From positions 1-11,073 of the forward strand of contig CAAFXN010000121.1 of assembly GCA_900766775.1 (NCBI GenBank): DNA of 11,073 bases, read 5' to 3'. Numbering within the stretch: the first letter of the stretch is position 1; each line of letters opens with the position of its first letter. The notes under the pieces are model-generated. The model ran no database searches, was not told the origin of the DNA, and worked only from the letters and a program-made list of their open reading frames with translations. The DNA comes from Bacteroidales bacterium. Lineage in GTDB: Bacteria; Bacteroidota; Bacteroidia; Bacteroidales; Paludibacteraceae. Positions 1-6,348 of the stretch are shown piece after piece. The translations under genes and the position numbers were made by a program.

Positions 1-3000
1 CGGTGCCGTTGGGGGCTTCCACATGAATCTTCGTTACCCCGTCGGGCGCACTGAAATAGGTGGTGATGGTCTGCCCGGGCAACTGTCCCACGGGGAACAC
101 GCTCGGCACGGTCTTCGTGCGCATGGTCAGCGTGTCGGCATACGCAAAGCGGTCGGGCGCAAAGCCGGTCAGCGATACGCCGTCGAGCAGGATGTCCGCC
201 AGCAGCGCGTTGCCCGATATCGCGCGCGTGTACCTTATCACGTAGGTGGCAGTGGTGCCGTTCTCAGCGGTAACGCTTACGCGCTGCTCGTCATCACTCG
301 GCTCGCTCACCACCACACGTTGTCCTGCCCGCGCCGTGTAGTGCAGGGCGGGCAGAGGCATGCCTTCGTCCAATGTGAGGGCGTACTCCGTTTGAGTCGG
401 CCGATAACTCAGCGTGTGCCCCTCCACCTGCAAGTCTGCCAGCGTGGCGTCCGAGTAGAGTGCCACTTCAAAGGTTACGGTATAGGTAGTGCTTGCGCCA
501 TTCTCGGCTTGCACGGTGATACCCGTCTGCTTGGGCAGCAACTCACCCATAATGATGGTCTGCGCGGGGTGTCCTGCGCGGTAGGTTACCACAGGCAGCA
601 TTGCGCCCGCAGGCAGGTTAATGGTATAGTTGGTGGTCGTAGGCACGAACTCCGCCAACGGCGCGTCGTCCAGCAGGATAGCCGCCAAGGTGGCGTCGGC
701 GCTCAGCGTGCGGCGGAACGCAATGGTGTAGGTGGCATAGTCCGCCCCAGCAGACACCACCAGCAGCACGGTGTCTTGCTTCTCCAGTCGTTGCACCGTC
801 TGCCCCTCGTTGGCGACCCATGTCAGCACGGGGCGCGTGCCCTCGTAGTCCACCGTGTAGTCGGTCGTGGCAGGCGAGAAGTCCGCTATCGTCGTGCCGT
901 CCAGCAGGATGTTACGCAACTGCACCGTTTTCTGTGAGGCTTTGGTGAAGAGTATCGTGTAGGTGTTGGCAGCACCTTGTTCGGGCTGAACGCGGATACG
1001 CGCCGTGCCCGCGCCGTAGGGCGTGGTGATGGTTACCTGTTGCCCGTTCTCCTTATCCACCGTGATGGCGGGGCAGGTGGCGCCGGTCAGTTCCACCTCG
1101 TAGGCAAGCACGTTCTTGTCGAAGCCCTGTAACGAGTCGCCGTCCAAGTAAATCATCTGCAAAAAGGCATTCTCGGACTTCTGCACCACAAAGGTGATGG
1201 TGTAGGTCCGCTTGGCGCCGCTGGGGGCGGTTACGGTTAGCGTATGGACATAGCCTTCCGTGATAGACAGCACTTTCTGCGTCTTGTCGCCCTTGTCGTA
1301 GGTAACCTCCGGAATCTCGCTCACGCCGGCGGGCAAGGTGTCTGTATAGTGCAGCGTGTCCGCATGGAAGCCCTGCAACGAGTCGCCGTCCAAGAAAATC
1401 ATCGCGAGTGCGGTGTTGCCACTCACCTCCAGCGTGAAATGGAGCGTGTAGGTGCGGCTTGCTCCGCTCTGCGGGCGCACGGTAATCTTCACGTCGTCGG
1501 TGATGGCGCTACCCTTGCGCACGCTGATGGTCTGGTACTCGTCATTAGGCGTCCAGCCCACCTCGGGTTGCTTGGTCGTGCCCATCGGCAGGTGGATGGT
1601 ATATTCAATCACCTCGGGGTCGAAGCCCTCCAAGTCCTCGCCGTCCAGCGTAATCATACGCAGCGTGTTGTTGGTGGCTTGCAGCACGGTGAACTTAATC
1701 TGATAGACCTTCGTGTCACCATTGCCTGCCGTCACGGTGATTCGCGTGATGCCGTTCACATCACCGGTTACGATGTTCACCGTCTGGTACTCGTCGCCCT
1801 TGACTACCGTTATCTCCGGCAGTTCTGTTGTCCCGATAGGCAACTGCACGTTGTACTGCACTTTGTCAGGGTCGAACCCCTCCAATGGCACGCCGTCCAA
1901 GAGGATGTTTTGCAGTGTATTCACATCCGATTTCTCGGTGCTGACCACGATTTTATAGACGCTCTGGTCGCCGTTGGCGGCCGTAACGATGACGCGCGTA
2001 GTGCCGTCCAGTCCGCCATACTCCACGGTTACCGTCTGATACGGGTCGCCCTCAGTGTAGGTTACTTTCGGCAACTCGGTCGTTCCCAAAGGCAGGTTCA
2101 CATAATAGGTCAGCACATCGGGCTGGAAATCCGTGATATACCCGCCCATCTGCAAGTCGCTCAGGTAGGTGTACGACGATGCCTCCAACTTGAAGTTCAA
2201 CTTATACACTTTCGCCACGGGGTTGCCCGGCGTGGTTACGGAAATCTGATACTGTCCGCCTTCTACCTGTGCGGGCGGGGTATGCGTTATGGTCTGCGCA
2301 CCGGCAGGATAAGCCGACACTGCCTCCACATCGGGCATGTCGGTCGTACCCACTGGCAGCGACACGCGGTAGATGGTCTGCGTGGGGGTGAAGCCCGGCA
2401 CGGAGTTGCCGTTCACCTTGATGTCCTTGAGCGTGTTGTCCGCCAGCAGCGCCACGGAGAACTGTATCGTATAGGTCGAGGTGGTCTTCTTGTCCGCCGC
2501 CGTTACCACGATGGTAGCCTTCCCCGTGGTGGAGGTCGGTTGCGTGATACTTATCGTCTGACCGTCTTCTGCTTTATCTGCACTCACCACAGGCACATCT
2601 GTCGTACCATAGGGCAACTCATAGGTGTAGTTCAGCGTGTTGGGATTAAAAGCAGCAATCGGCTCGCCGTTGACCGACAAGCCTGCTAACTTCGAGTTGG
2701 TACTCGCCGCACGCACGAACTTTATCTTATAGGTGGTGGTGCTACTGCCGTCTTCCGCACGAACGGTAATCGTCGTCGGCGCACCGTCTATCTCGCCATT
2801 GGTGATGGTTATCTCCTTGCCGCTTAGCGTCCTGCCTGTGAAGTTCGCCGTCTCGCCGTGCGCATTCGTCAGCGTACCGATACCGCGCTTCGCCTCTATC
2901 TTCGGCAGCGTGGTCGCGTTCTGCCCCAATGAATAGACCTGCTCGCCCGTATTGTTCGGGTCGAAGCCTTTCCACTCCTTATCGTCAATGTAGAGTTTCT

Positions 3001-3838
3001 GTATCTTTGACGAGTAGATGAGCGACACATCGTCCACCCACAGCGAGTTGCCGTCGTACAGACCCGAGTTCGCGCGGTAGTTAGGGTAGTTGCTCGCAGA
3101 GAAGATGATGTTCATCATCGTCGGCGCGTCGTTGTTGAAGTAGTAAATTGGCACTTTGATGTTCGTCCACTCCCCGTAGGTCTTGCGCTCGCGCCACATA
3201 CCCTCCGCTATCTGATTGGCTTTCTGGTCAGTACCGCACTCGTTTCCGTCTAACGCAATACGGATATCGCTCTCTTCGTTGGTCTTCGAGACCGAGGTGC
3301 AACTGCCGTTCTTGCCTTTGTACTTGCTACTCTTAGCCGTGCCCGACCAAGCATAATAAAGCAGGTAAAAATCTTCCTTATCGGTGTTGTTACCCGTGCG
3401 CTTAATCCACACAGACATTGAGTCGGGGCGGTAGGTGAAACTCATACCGCCTTCCGTGCCCGCCGTAGCATACGACACCTTCGTCAGGCTCTCGATATAC
3501 ACCCACGGCTGACCCAACGAGAAATAACCCGGACTGACCTCCGTGATACCAGCAGCACCTATCTCTTGGTCTTGCACACGCATACAATAACTGCCTGTGT
3601 GCCCTGCCTCGCGGTGGGCGAAGTTGAACTTAAAGCCAAACTGCGTTACATTGCTTGCGTTCCAACTCGCAGGTTGTATATTGCCGTCAAACTGCGCACC
3701 GCTCCAGTCCTCAAAACTCGCATTCGGCAACTGCTGCGCCTGCAAAACGCCTGCCATCAGCAGCAACAAACAACTAACCACTAACCACTGGCAACTGGCC
3801 ACTACCTTCTTAAATGTACTCATATTAAGATTTTTCAT
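1..3838 (-). CDS. Large exported repeat protein: PCMD-like domain plus at least 12 cadherin-like beta-sandwich repeats (3' end outside window)
   Basis: I translated this strand by eye and found one open frame with no stop from 3838 to the left edge, 1,279 codons. The ATG at 3838 (MKNLNMSTFKK) is chosen as start; the in-frame ATG at 3823 is nearly as good. Residues 12-34 form a signal peptide h-region ending LQA before QQLPNASFEDW. Residues 37-275 resemble the Bacteroidales PCMD (putative carbohydrate metabolism) domain, with FEDW, a GGMSFTYRPDSMSVW segment and a closing WVDDVSLIY. From about residue 275 there are 12 tandem units of 80-90 residues of the Pfam 'Cadherin-like' beta-sandwich type, with pattern LxxIxLDGxxLxGFxP, YxVxLPxGTTxLP, QTVxI, TVTAxNGxxxxYxIxF; the twelfth is cut by the edge. 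Units 7 and 8 share a near-identical stretch of about 33 bp, 246 bp apart, suggesting recent duplication or conversion. Role inferred: surface or periplasmic glycan or adhesion protein. The C-terminus, with any sorting signal, is missing. The domain calls are from pattern only. Confidence 0.9.
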   Translation of the reverse strand, partial: MKNLNMSTFKKVVASCQWLVVSCLLLLMAGVLQAQQLPNASFEDWSGAQFDGNIQPASWNASNVTQFGFKFNFAHREAGHTGSYCMRVQDQEIGAAGITEVSPGYFSLGQPWVYIESLTKVSYATAGTEGGMSFTYRPDSMSVWIKRTGNNTDKEDFYLLYYAWSGTAKSSKYKGKNGSCTSVSKTNEESDIRIALDGNECGTDQKANQIAEGMWRERKTYGEWTNIKVPIYYFNNDAPTMMNIIFSASNYPNYRANSGLYDGNSLWVDDVSLIYSSKIQKLYIDDKEWKGFDPNNTGEQVYSLGQNATTLPKIEAKRGIGTLTNAHGETANFTGRTLSGKEITITNGEIDGAPTTITVRAEDGSSTTTYKIKFVRAASTNSKLAGLSVNGEPIAAFNPNTLNYTYELPYGTTDVPVVSADKAEDGQTISITQPTSTTGKATIVVTAADKKTTSTYTIQFSVALLADNTLKDIKVNGNSVPGFTPTQTIYRVSLPVGTTDMPDVEAVSAYPAGAQTITHTPPAQVEGGQYQISVTTPGNPVAKVYKLNFKLEASSYTYLSDLQMGGYITDFQPDVLTYYVNLPLGTTELPKVTYTEGDPYQTVTVEYGGLDGTTRVIVTAANGDQSVYKIVVSTEKSDVNTLQNILLDGVPLEGFDPDKVQYNVQLPIGTTELPEITVVKGDEYQTVNIVTGDVNGITRITVTAGNGDTKVYQIKFTVLQATNNTLRMITLDGEDLEGFDPEVIEYTIHLPMGTTKQPEVGWTPNDEYQTISVRKGSAITDDVKITVRPQSGASRTYTLHFTLEVSGNTALAMIFLDGDSLQGFHADTLHYTDTLPAGVSEIPEVTYDKGDKTQKVLSITEGYVHTLTVTAPSGAKRTYTITFVVQKSENAFLQMIYLDGDSLQGFDKNVLAYEVELTGATCPAITVDKENGQQVTITTPYGAGTARIRVQPEQGAANTYTILFTKASQKTVQLRNILLDGTTIADFSPATTDYTVDYEGTRPVLTWVANEGQTVQRLEKQDTVLLVVSAGADYATYTIAFRRTLSADATLAAILLDDAPLAEFVPTTTNYTINLPAGAMLPVVTYRAGHPAQTIIMGELLPKQTGITVQAENGASTTYTVTFEVALYSDATLADLQVEGHTLSYRPTQTEYALTLDEGMPLPALHYTARAGQRVVVSEPSDDEQRVSVTAENGTTATYVIRYTRAISGNALLADILLDGVSLTGFAPDRFAYADTLTMRTKTVPSVFPVGQLPGQTITTYFSAPDGVTKIHVEAPNGT
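3765..3799 (-). repeat. Five degenerate heptamers inside the signal-peptide codons of the surface protein
   Basis: On the minus strand five consecutive 7-mers read GCCAGTT, GCCAGTG, GTTAGTG, GTTAGTT, GTTTGTT. They encode residues about 14-25 of the signal peptide hydrophobic core. Because 7 is not a multiple of 3, gain or loss of one unit would shift the frame of the whole protein downstream. The copies are not identical, so slippage would be slower than at a perfect repeat. Confidence 0.8.
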
Positions 3839-3888
3839 AACTTTATTGCGTATTTTGTACCTAAAAATAGCATTTTCATTTTCGGGTG

Positions 3889-3919
3889 CAAAATTACTGC
3901 TATTTCCCCACATACGCAA
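3889..3919 (-). promoter_or_regulatory. Bacteroidota-type promoter for the surface repeat protein
   Basis: On the minus strand a TTG (3919-3917) is followed after 20 bp by TAATTTTG (3896-3889), a full match to the TAnnTTTG -7 box. Transcription would start near 3882, giving a 5' leader of about 45 nt before the ATG at 3838. The spacing equals that of the three other best promoters in the window. Confidence 0.75.
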
Positions 3920-3970
3920 GCCACCACATTACGAAAAAGATTACATTTATTAAGAAAGCCCGTCTATTAA

Positions 3971-4112
3971 CTGCAAGACCACTTTTCGGAAGCCACATAA
4001 CGCTAAACGACCGCTCCGCTGCAAGACTGATACCATCGAGTAGTAAATCAGTCGTTCAGTGAAACGGTCGTTCAGCGCAAAGCAAGGTCGTTAACGAAGT
4101 GGTCTTTCTGCA
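3971..4112. repeat. Nested inverted repeat of about 140 bp, possible MITE-like element or structured terminator
   Basis: Outer arms of 10 bp are perfect (AAGACCACTT at 3975-3984 and AAGTGGTCTT at 4097-4106). Inner arms of 31 bp (4001-4031 and 4047-4077) match at 25 of 31 positions around a 15-nt loop. In minus-strand RNA three of the six mismatches become G-U pairs, in plus-strand RNA only one, so the fold favours the transcript of the two flanking minus-strand genes. CTGCA occurs at both outer edges (3971-3975 and 4108-4112), as a target duplication would. The right arm overlaps the end of the SGNH hydrolase gene. There is no clear U-run after it on the minus strand, so a simple intrinsic terminator is not obvious. 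Confidence 0.65.
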
Positions 4113-4792
4113 CGGAGCGCGGTCTCCCCCGCTATCCACTCCGCCATCATCCTATGCCCCGCTGCATTCGGATGGATACCATCCGCGCACAGATTCGACT
4201 GATAATCATGGCTTAACAAGAACGGTGTAGTGATATCCACTAACGGTACACGCTCCGCCGCCGCCAACCGAAACAACTCCAAATTGTACATGTCGTGGTA
4301 GTTGCGCACACGCTCCACATGCCCTAACCAATCATACACATTCTGCCGCTCGGGCGCCGTCATGCCCCTCGTCTGGAAGTCGATAAACCGCTCACCGTCC
4401 ATCAGCGGAAGAGAAATCATCACAGGGCGACTCCCTAACGCTCTAACTCGTTGAATCATACTGCGATAGACCTCTACAAAACGCGCTATTGGCGTGCGTG
4501 GCTCGTGCGAATCCATAGGGCGCTCCGCTATCTCCTGCCAGCAAAAATCAGAGTCATTACCACCAAACTCCAGCACCGTAATATCTGCCGCCGCTATGGC
4601 TGCCTCACGCTGCGCCAGCACTTGCTGACCACGCTCCACAGTGCTACCCATCTTGCTGAAATTCTGCAAATTAAGCCCCAATCTCTCCGCGCACATCTCC
4701 GCCACGCCCTCTTTCAGCAGCGTGTACCGCTCGCCGACCAATACCACTCCGCGACCTATCGAGTCGCCTAACAAAACAACATTTTTTGCCAT
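4091..4792 (-). CDS. SGNH/GDSL-fold hydrolase, cytoplasmic type
   Basis: A 233-residue protein of the SGNH hydrolase family, predicted to cleave an ester bond; the substrate cannot be told. All four conserved blocks are visible: GDSIG with nucleophile Ser11, the block II glycine in KMGST (about Gly49), GGND with Asn79, and DGIHPN with Asp204 and His207. There is no signal peptide, so a cytosolic enzyme is expected, unlike exported carbohydrate esterases of the family. The ATG at 4792 puts GDS at the usual distance from the start; an in-frame TTG 15 bp upstream is less likely. The last codons (ERPLR and stop) lie in the right arm of an inverted repeat, so the C-terminus may have been replaced by that element. 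Upstream sit a purine-rich leader and an 11-bp repeat array; no strong own promoter was found, so it may be read from the promoter at 5322-5352. Confidence 0.88.
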   Translation of the reverse strand: MAKNVVLLGDSIGRGVVLVGERYTLLKEGVAEMCAERLGLNLQNFSKMGSTVERGQQVLAQREAAIAAADITVLEFGGNDSDFCWQEIAERPMDSHEPRTPIARFVEVYRSMIQRVRALGSRPVMISLPLMDGERFIDFQTRGMTAPERQNVYDWLGHVERVRNYHDMYNLELFRLAAAERVPLVDITTPFLLSHDYQSNLCADGIHPNAAGHRMMAEWIAGETALRAERPLR

Positions 4793-4828
4793 AGTGCTGT
4801 ATATCAAATAAATTCAGTTCATTACACA

Positions 4829-4905
4829 TCCCACTCCCTCTCTCCTCACCTCTCCGAGCCCCCTTCCTCGCCTCTCCCGACCCTCCCTGTTCCCGCTCCC
4901 TGACT
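4829..4905 (-). other. Strand-skewed tract upstream of the hydrolase: purine-rich in minus-strand RNA
   Basis: The plus strand here is almost all C and T, with many CCTC and CCCTCCC motifs. The minus-strand RNA would be a run of GGAG and GAGG motifs ending about 40 nt before the hydrolase ATG. It includes GACCCTCCCT at 4879-4888, the same 10-mer that occurs twice in the palindromic insert in rlmN. No gene is seen. Confidence 0.5.
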
Positions 4906-4908
4906 CCA

Positions 4909-5051
4909 TGCCGACTCCACCGAGACAATCTTAGGTGATTCTTAGGTGATTCTTAGGTGATTCTTAGGTGATTGTCGAAACTCTGTCGAGACTCCACCGA
5001 GACAATCGTAGGTGATTCGTGGGTGATTCGTGGGTGATTCGTGGGTGATTC
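4909..5051 (+). repeat. Array 1: 13 units of 11 bp in two blocks, each a leader pair plus four GGTGATT units
   Basis: The whole 143 bp falls in an 11-bp register. The core unit A is TTAGGTGATTC, four copies at 4931-4974 (the last ends in G), and a variant GTAGGTGATTC then GTGGGTGATTC three times at 5008-5051. Each block is preceded by the same 18 bp, GACTCCACCGAGACAATC (4913-4930 and 4990-5007, exactly 77 bp apart, 7 x 11). Another leader-like unit, TCGAAACTCTG, lies at 4975-4985. Two further 11-bp repeats of another sequence, CTTTGTACCAC and CTTTGTGCCAC, follow at 5058-5079. A perfect -7-like TATCTTTG (5055-5062) adjoins the array, but without a -33 TTG. The array lies between the small peptide gene and the hydrolase gene. 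Confidence 0.95.
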
Positions 5052-5090
5052 CGCTATCTTTGTACCACCTTTGTGCCACCCTTAAACAGA

Positions 5091-5183
5091 TTATTCCTTC
5101 ATCTCCTGCCACATACCATACACGGCAAACACGGGAAACAAGAAGACCAACAACAGATTCCATAATAAACAATTCTTTTTCAT
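5091..5183 (-). CDS. Small single-span membrane peptide, 30 residues
   Basis: A short open frame starting MKKNCLLWNLLLVFLFPVFA and ending MWQEMKE. A basic start, about 18 hydrophobic residues and a charged tail are what one expects of a one-helix inner-membrane peptide or an uncleaved signal anchor. Support comes from context: an ATG after an A/T-rich leader, and a well-formed TTG-N20-TAATTTTG promoter upstream with no other gene for it to serve nearby. I do not recognise a family. It could be a stand-alone small protein, a leader peptide for the hydrolase gene 300 bp downstream, or a toxin-like hydrophobic peptide; the sequence does not decide. Confidence 0.55.
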   Translation of the reverse strand: MKKNCLLWNLLLVFLFPVFAVYGMWQEMKE

Positions 5184-5211
5184 AGCGTTTTTAATTTAAT
5201 AGATGAATAAT

Positions 5212-5297
5212 GTAATGGGTAACAGGTAATCCTCCTTTCGGATACTAAAAAGTAAAATCTTCCCCTCGCCACGCATATTACTTATTACCTATTACCG
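5212..5297. repeat. Heptamer inverted repeat (hairpin with 19-bp stem) in the leader of the small peptide gene
   Basis: Left arm: GTAATGG, GTAACAG, GTAATCC (5212-5232). Right arm: ATTACTT, ATTACCT, ATTACCG (5277-5297). The arms pair over 19 positions (5212-5230 with 5279-5297) with two mismatches in minus-strand RNA, and with two G-U pairs and one mismatch in plus-strand RNA. The loop is 48 nt. It lies between the promoter at 5322-5352 and the ATG at 5183, so it would be part of a roughly 130-nt 5' leader. Confidence 0.7.
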
Positions 5298-5321
5298 AGC
5301 GAAGCGAGATTAAATCTGCTG

Positions 5322-5352
5322 CAAAATTAGTCCCTTTTTTGCACTCGCACAA
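5322..5352 (-). promoter_or_regulatory. Bacteroidota-type promoter upstream of the small peptide gene
   Basis: On the minus strand TTG (5352-5350) is followed after 20 bp by TAATTTTG (5329-5322), the same -7 box sequence and spacing as the promoter of the surface repeat protein. Start of transcription would be near 5315. The transcript could continue through array 1 to the hydrolase gene. Confidence 0.7.
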
Positions 5353-5395
5353 TAAATAGTGATTGTATGGCATGATTTTTGATGAAACATACCAA

Positions 5396-5429
5396 ATAGA
5401 GGACAAAATCGCCAATACAGGGACGAAAT
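5396..5429 (+). promoter_or_regulatory. Pair of direct repeats upstream of the LytTR gene, possible regulator site
   Basis: ATAGAGGACAAAAT (5396-5409) and ATACAGGGACGAAAT (5415-5429) contain GGACAAAAT and GGACGAAAT, 20 bp apart. A related TGACGAAAAT lies near 5464-5473. LytTR proteins are known to bind pairs of short direct repeats about two helical turns apart, so self-regulation is possible. No clear TAnnTTTG promoter for the LytTR gene was found between 5353 and 5538, and apart from these repeats and the heptamers I see nothing else in that stretch. Confidence 0.3.
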
Positions 5430-5500
5430 AAGCACAATTTCCATTTCATCCCACCAAAGAAAATGACGAAAATCTATCCCTTTTACCTACAATGCCCTCT

Positions 5501-5535
5501 TAATTCCTAATTCCTAATTCCTAATTCCTAATTCC
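5501..5535 (+). repeat. Five perfect TAATTCC heptamers ending 3 nt before the LytTR start codon
   Basis: TAATTCC occurs five times without a mismatch, followed by CCC and the ATG at 5539. The repeat occupies the whole ribosome-binding region, so a change in copy number would move upstream signals relative to the start codon by 7 bp steps. Confidence 0.95.
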
Positions 5536-5538
5536 CCC

Positions 5539-6348
5539 ATGCTTCCCCGTTCTATCCTTTCTGTCGCCTCGTTGCTGACCCATGTGCTGGCTCTCCCTGC
5601 CTGCTTTCTTGTTTCGGTGTTCGTCTATCGTTCCGCATGGACGGTGGCGTATCTGGACATGGGAGTAGGGCGCCTGACGCTCAACACCCTCATGCTCATG
5701 TGTATCATCCTGGCAGTGCTCTGCGCAAGCCGTATCCCTATGGTGGCATGCCGCAAGCACCTGCGTCTCAAATGGGTGCACTACGTCCTCTGGTCTATCG
5801 CCGAAATTGTCCTGATGGCGCTGTTCATGGGGCTTTACATGGCGCTCATGTACAAGAATACCGAACTTGCCGTCGGCTCTATCTACTACTTCCCCAATGT
5901 CGGCAAGTGCATGTCCCTATTGCTCACCACCATCCTCTTGCCTTACCTCTTTATCAATGCCCTGTTTAGCAACTTCCGAGAGACGAACAACACCGCGCAA
6001 GAGGATAACCTCGTGCGCTTCCAGGATGCCACACAACGACTGAAACTGGTCATTTCAGCCGAAGCCATCTTGTATATCAAAGCCGATGAGAACTATGTGA
6101 ATATCTGCTACTTGGACGGCGAGCGCCAGAAAGAGTATGCCTTGCGCAACTCGATGCGCTCCATAGAGCCCGTCATGCAGCGAGCGGGTATCGTGCGTTG
6201 CCAACGCTCGTATTTCGTTAACCCGCGGCACGTTACCGTACTGCGCAAAGATAAGGAAGGGGCTATTGTAGCGGAGTTGGACACTGCTCCCTCTAAATCC
6301 ATCCCCGTTTCTCCGAAGTACTACGATTCACTCAACCGACTGTTGTAG
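5539..6348 (+). CDS. Membrane-anchored LytTR-type DNA-binding regulator
   Basis: A 269-residue protein with four predicted membrane helices (about residues 7-30, 45-64, 79-104, 122-144), a short linker, then a C-terminal LytTR DNA-binding domain from about 159 to the end. The LytTR part is shown by ILYIKADENYVNICY, the NSMRSIEPVM helix and the RCQRSYFVNPRHV segment. There is no receiver domain or histidine kinase, so the sensor is probably the membrane part, a design common in Bacteroidota. The ATG at 5539 directly follows a heptamer tract; no better start is visible. The gene stands alone on the plus strand and its last 17 bp overlap the end of rlmN on the other strand. Its targets are unknown; the nearby direct repeats and array 1 are candidates by position only. 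Confidence 0.88.
   Translation: MLPRSILSVASLLTHVLALPACFLVSVFVYRSAWTVAYLDMGVGRLTLNTLMLMCIILAVLCASRIPMVACRKHLRLKWVHYVLWSIAEIVLMALFMGLYMALMYKNTELAVGSIYYFPNVGKCMSLLLTTILLPYLFINALFSNFRETNNTAQEDNLVRFQDATQRLKLVISAEAILYIKADENYVNICYLDGERQKEYALRNSMRSIEPVMQRAGIVRCQRSYFVNPRHVTVLRKDKEGAIVAELDTAPSKSIPVSPKYYDSLNRLL

Noticed and set aside
23..937. Plus-strand open frame of 304 codons
   Set aside because: It is antisense to the surface repeat protein. The minus-strand translation shows a signal peptide and regular domain repeats, while this frame gives a low-complexity His/Arg/Val-rich product with no motif.
1244..2689. Plus-strand open frame of 481 codons
   Set aside because: Same reason: it mirrors the repeat codons of the minus-strand gene, and its apparent internal repeats are a shadow of the beta-sandwich repeats.
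3836..4090. tRNA or other known RNA gene in the intergenic region
   Set aside because: The only fold is the nested inverted repeat; no cloverleaf or known RNA motif was seen here or elsewhere in the window.
4909..5051. CRISPR array
   Set aside because: Units are 11 bp and directly adjoining, with no spacers of 30 bp or so and no cas genes nearby.
5055..5062. Plus-strand promoter from TATCTTTG next to array 1
   Set aside because: The -7 box is perfect, but no TTG lies 19-21 bp upstream and the match overlaps an 11-bp repeat (CTTTGTACCAC), so chance is likely.
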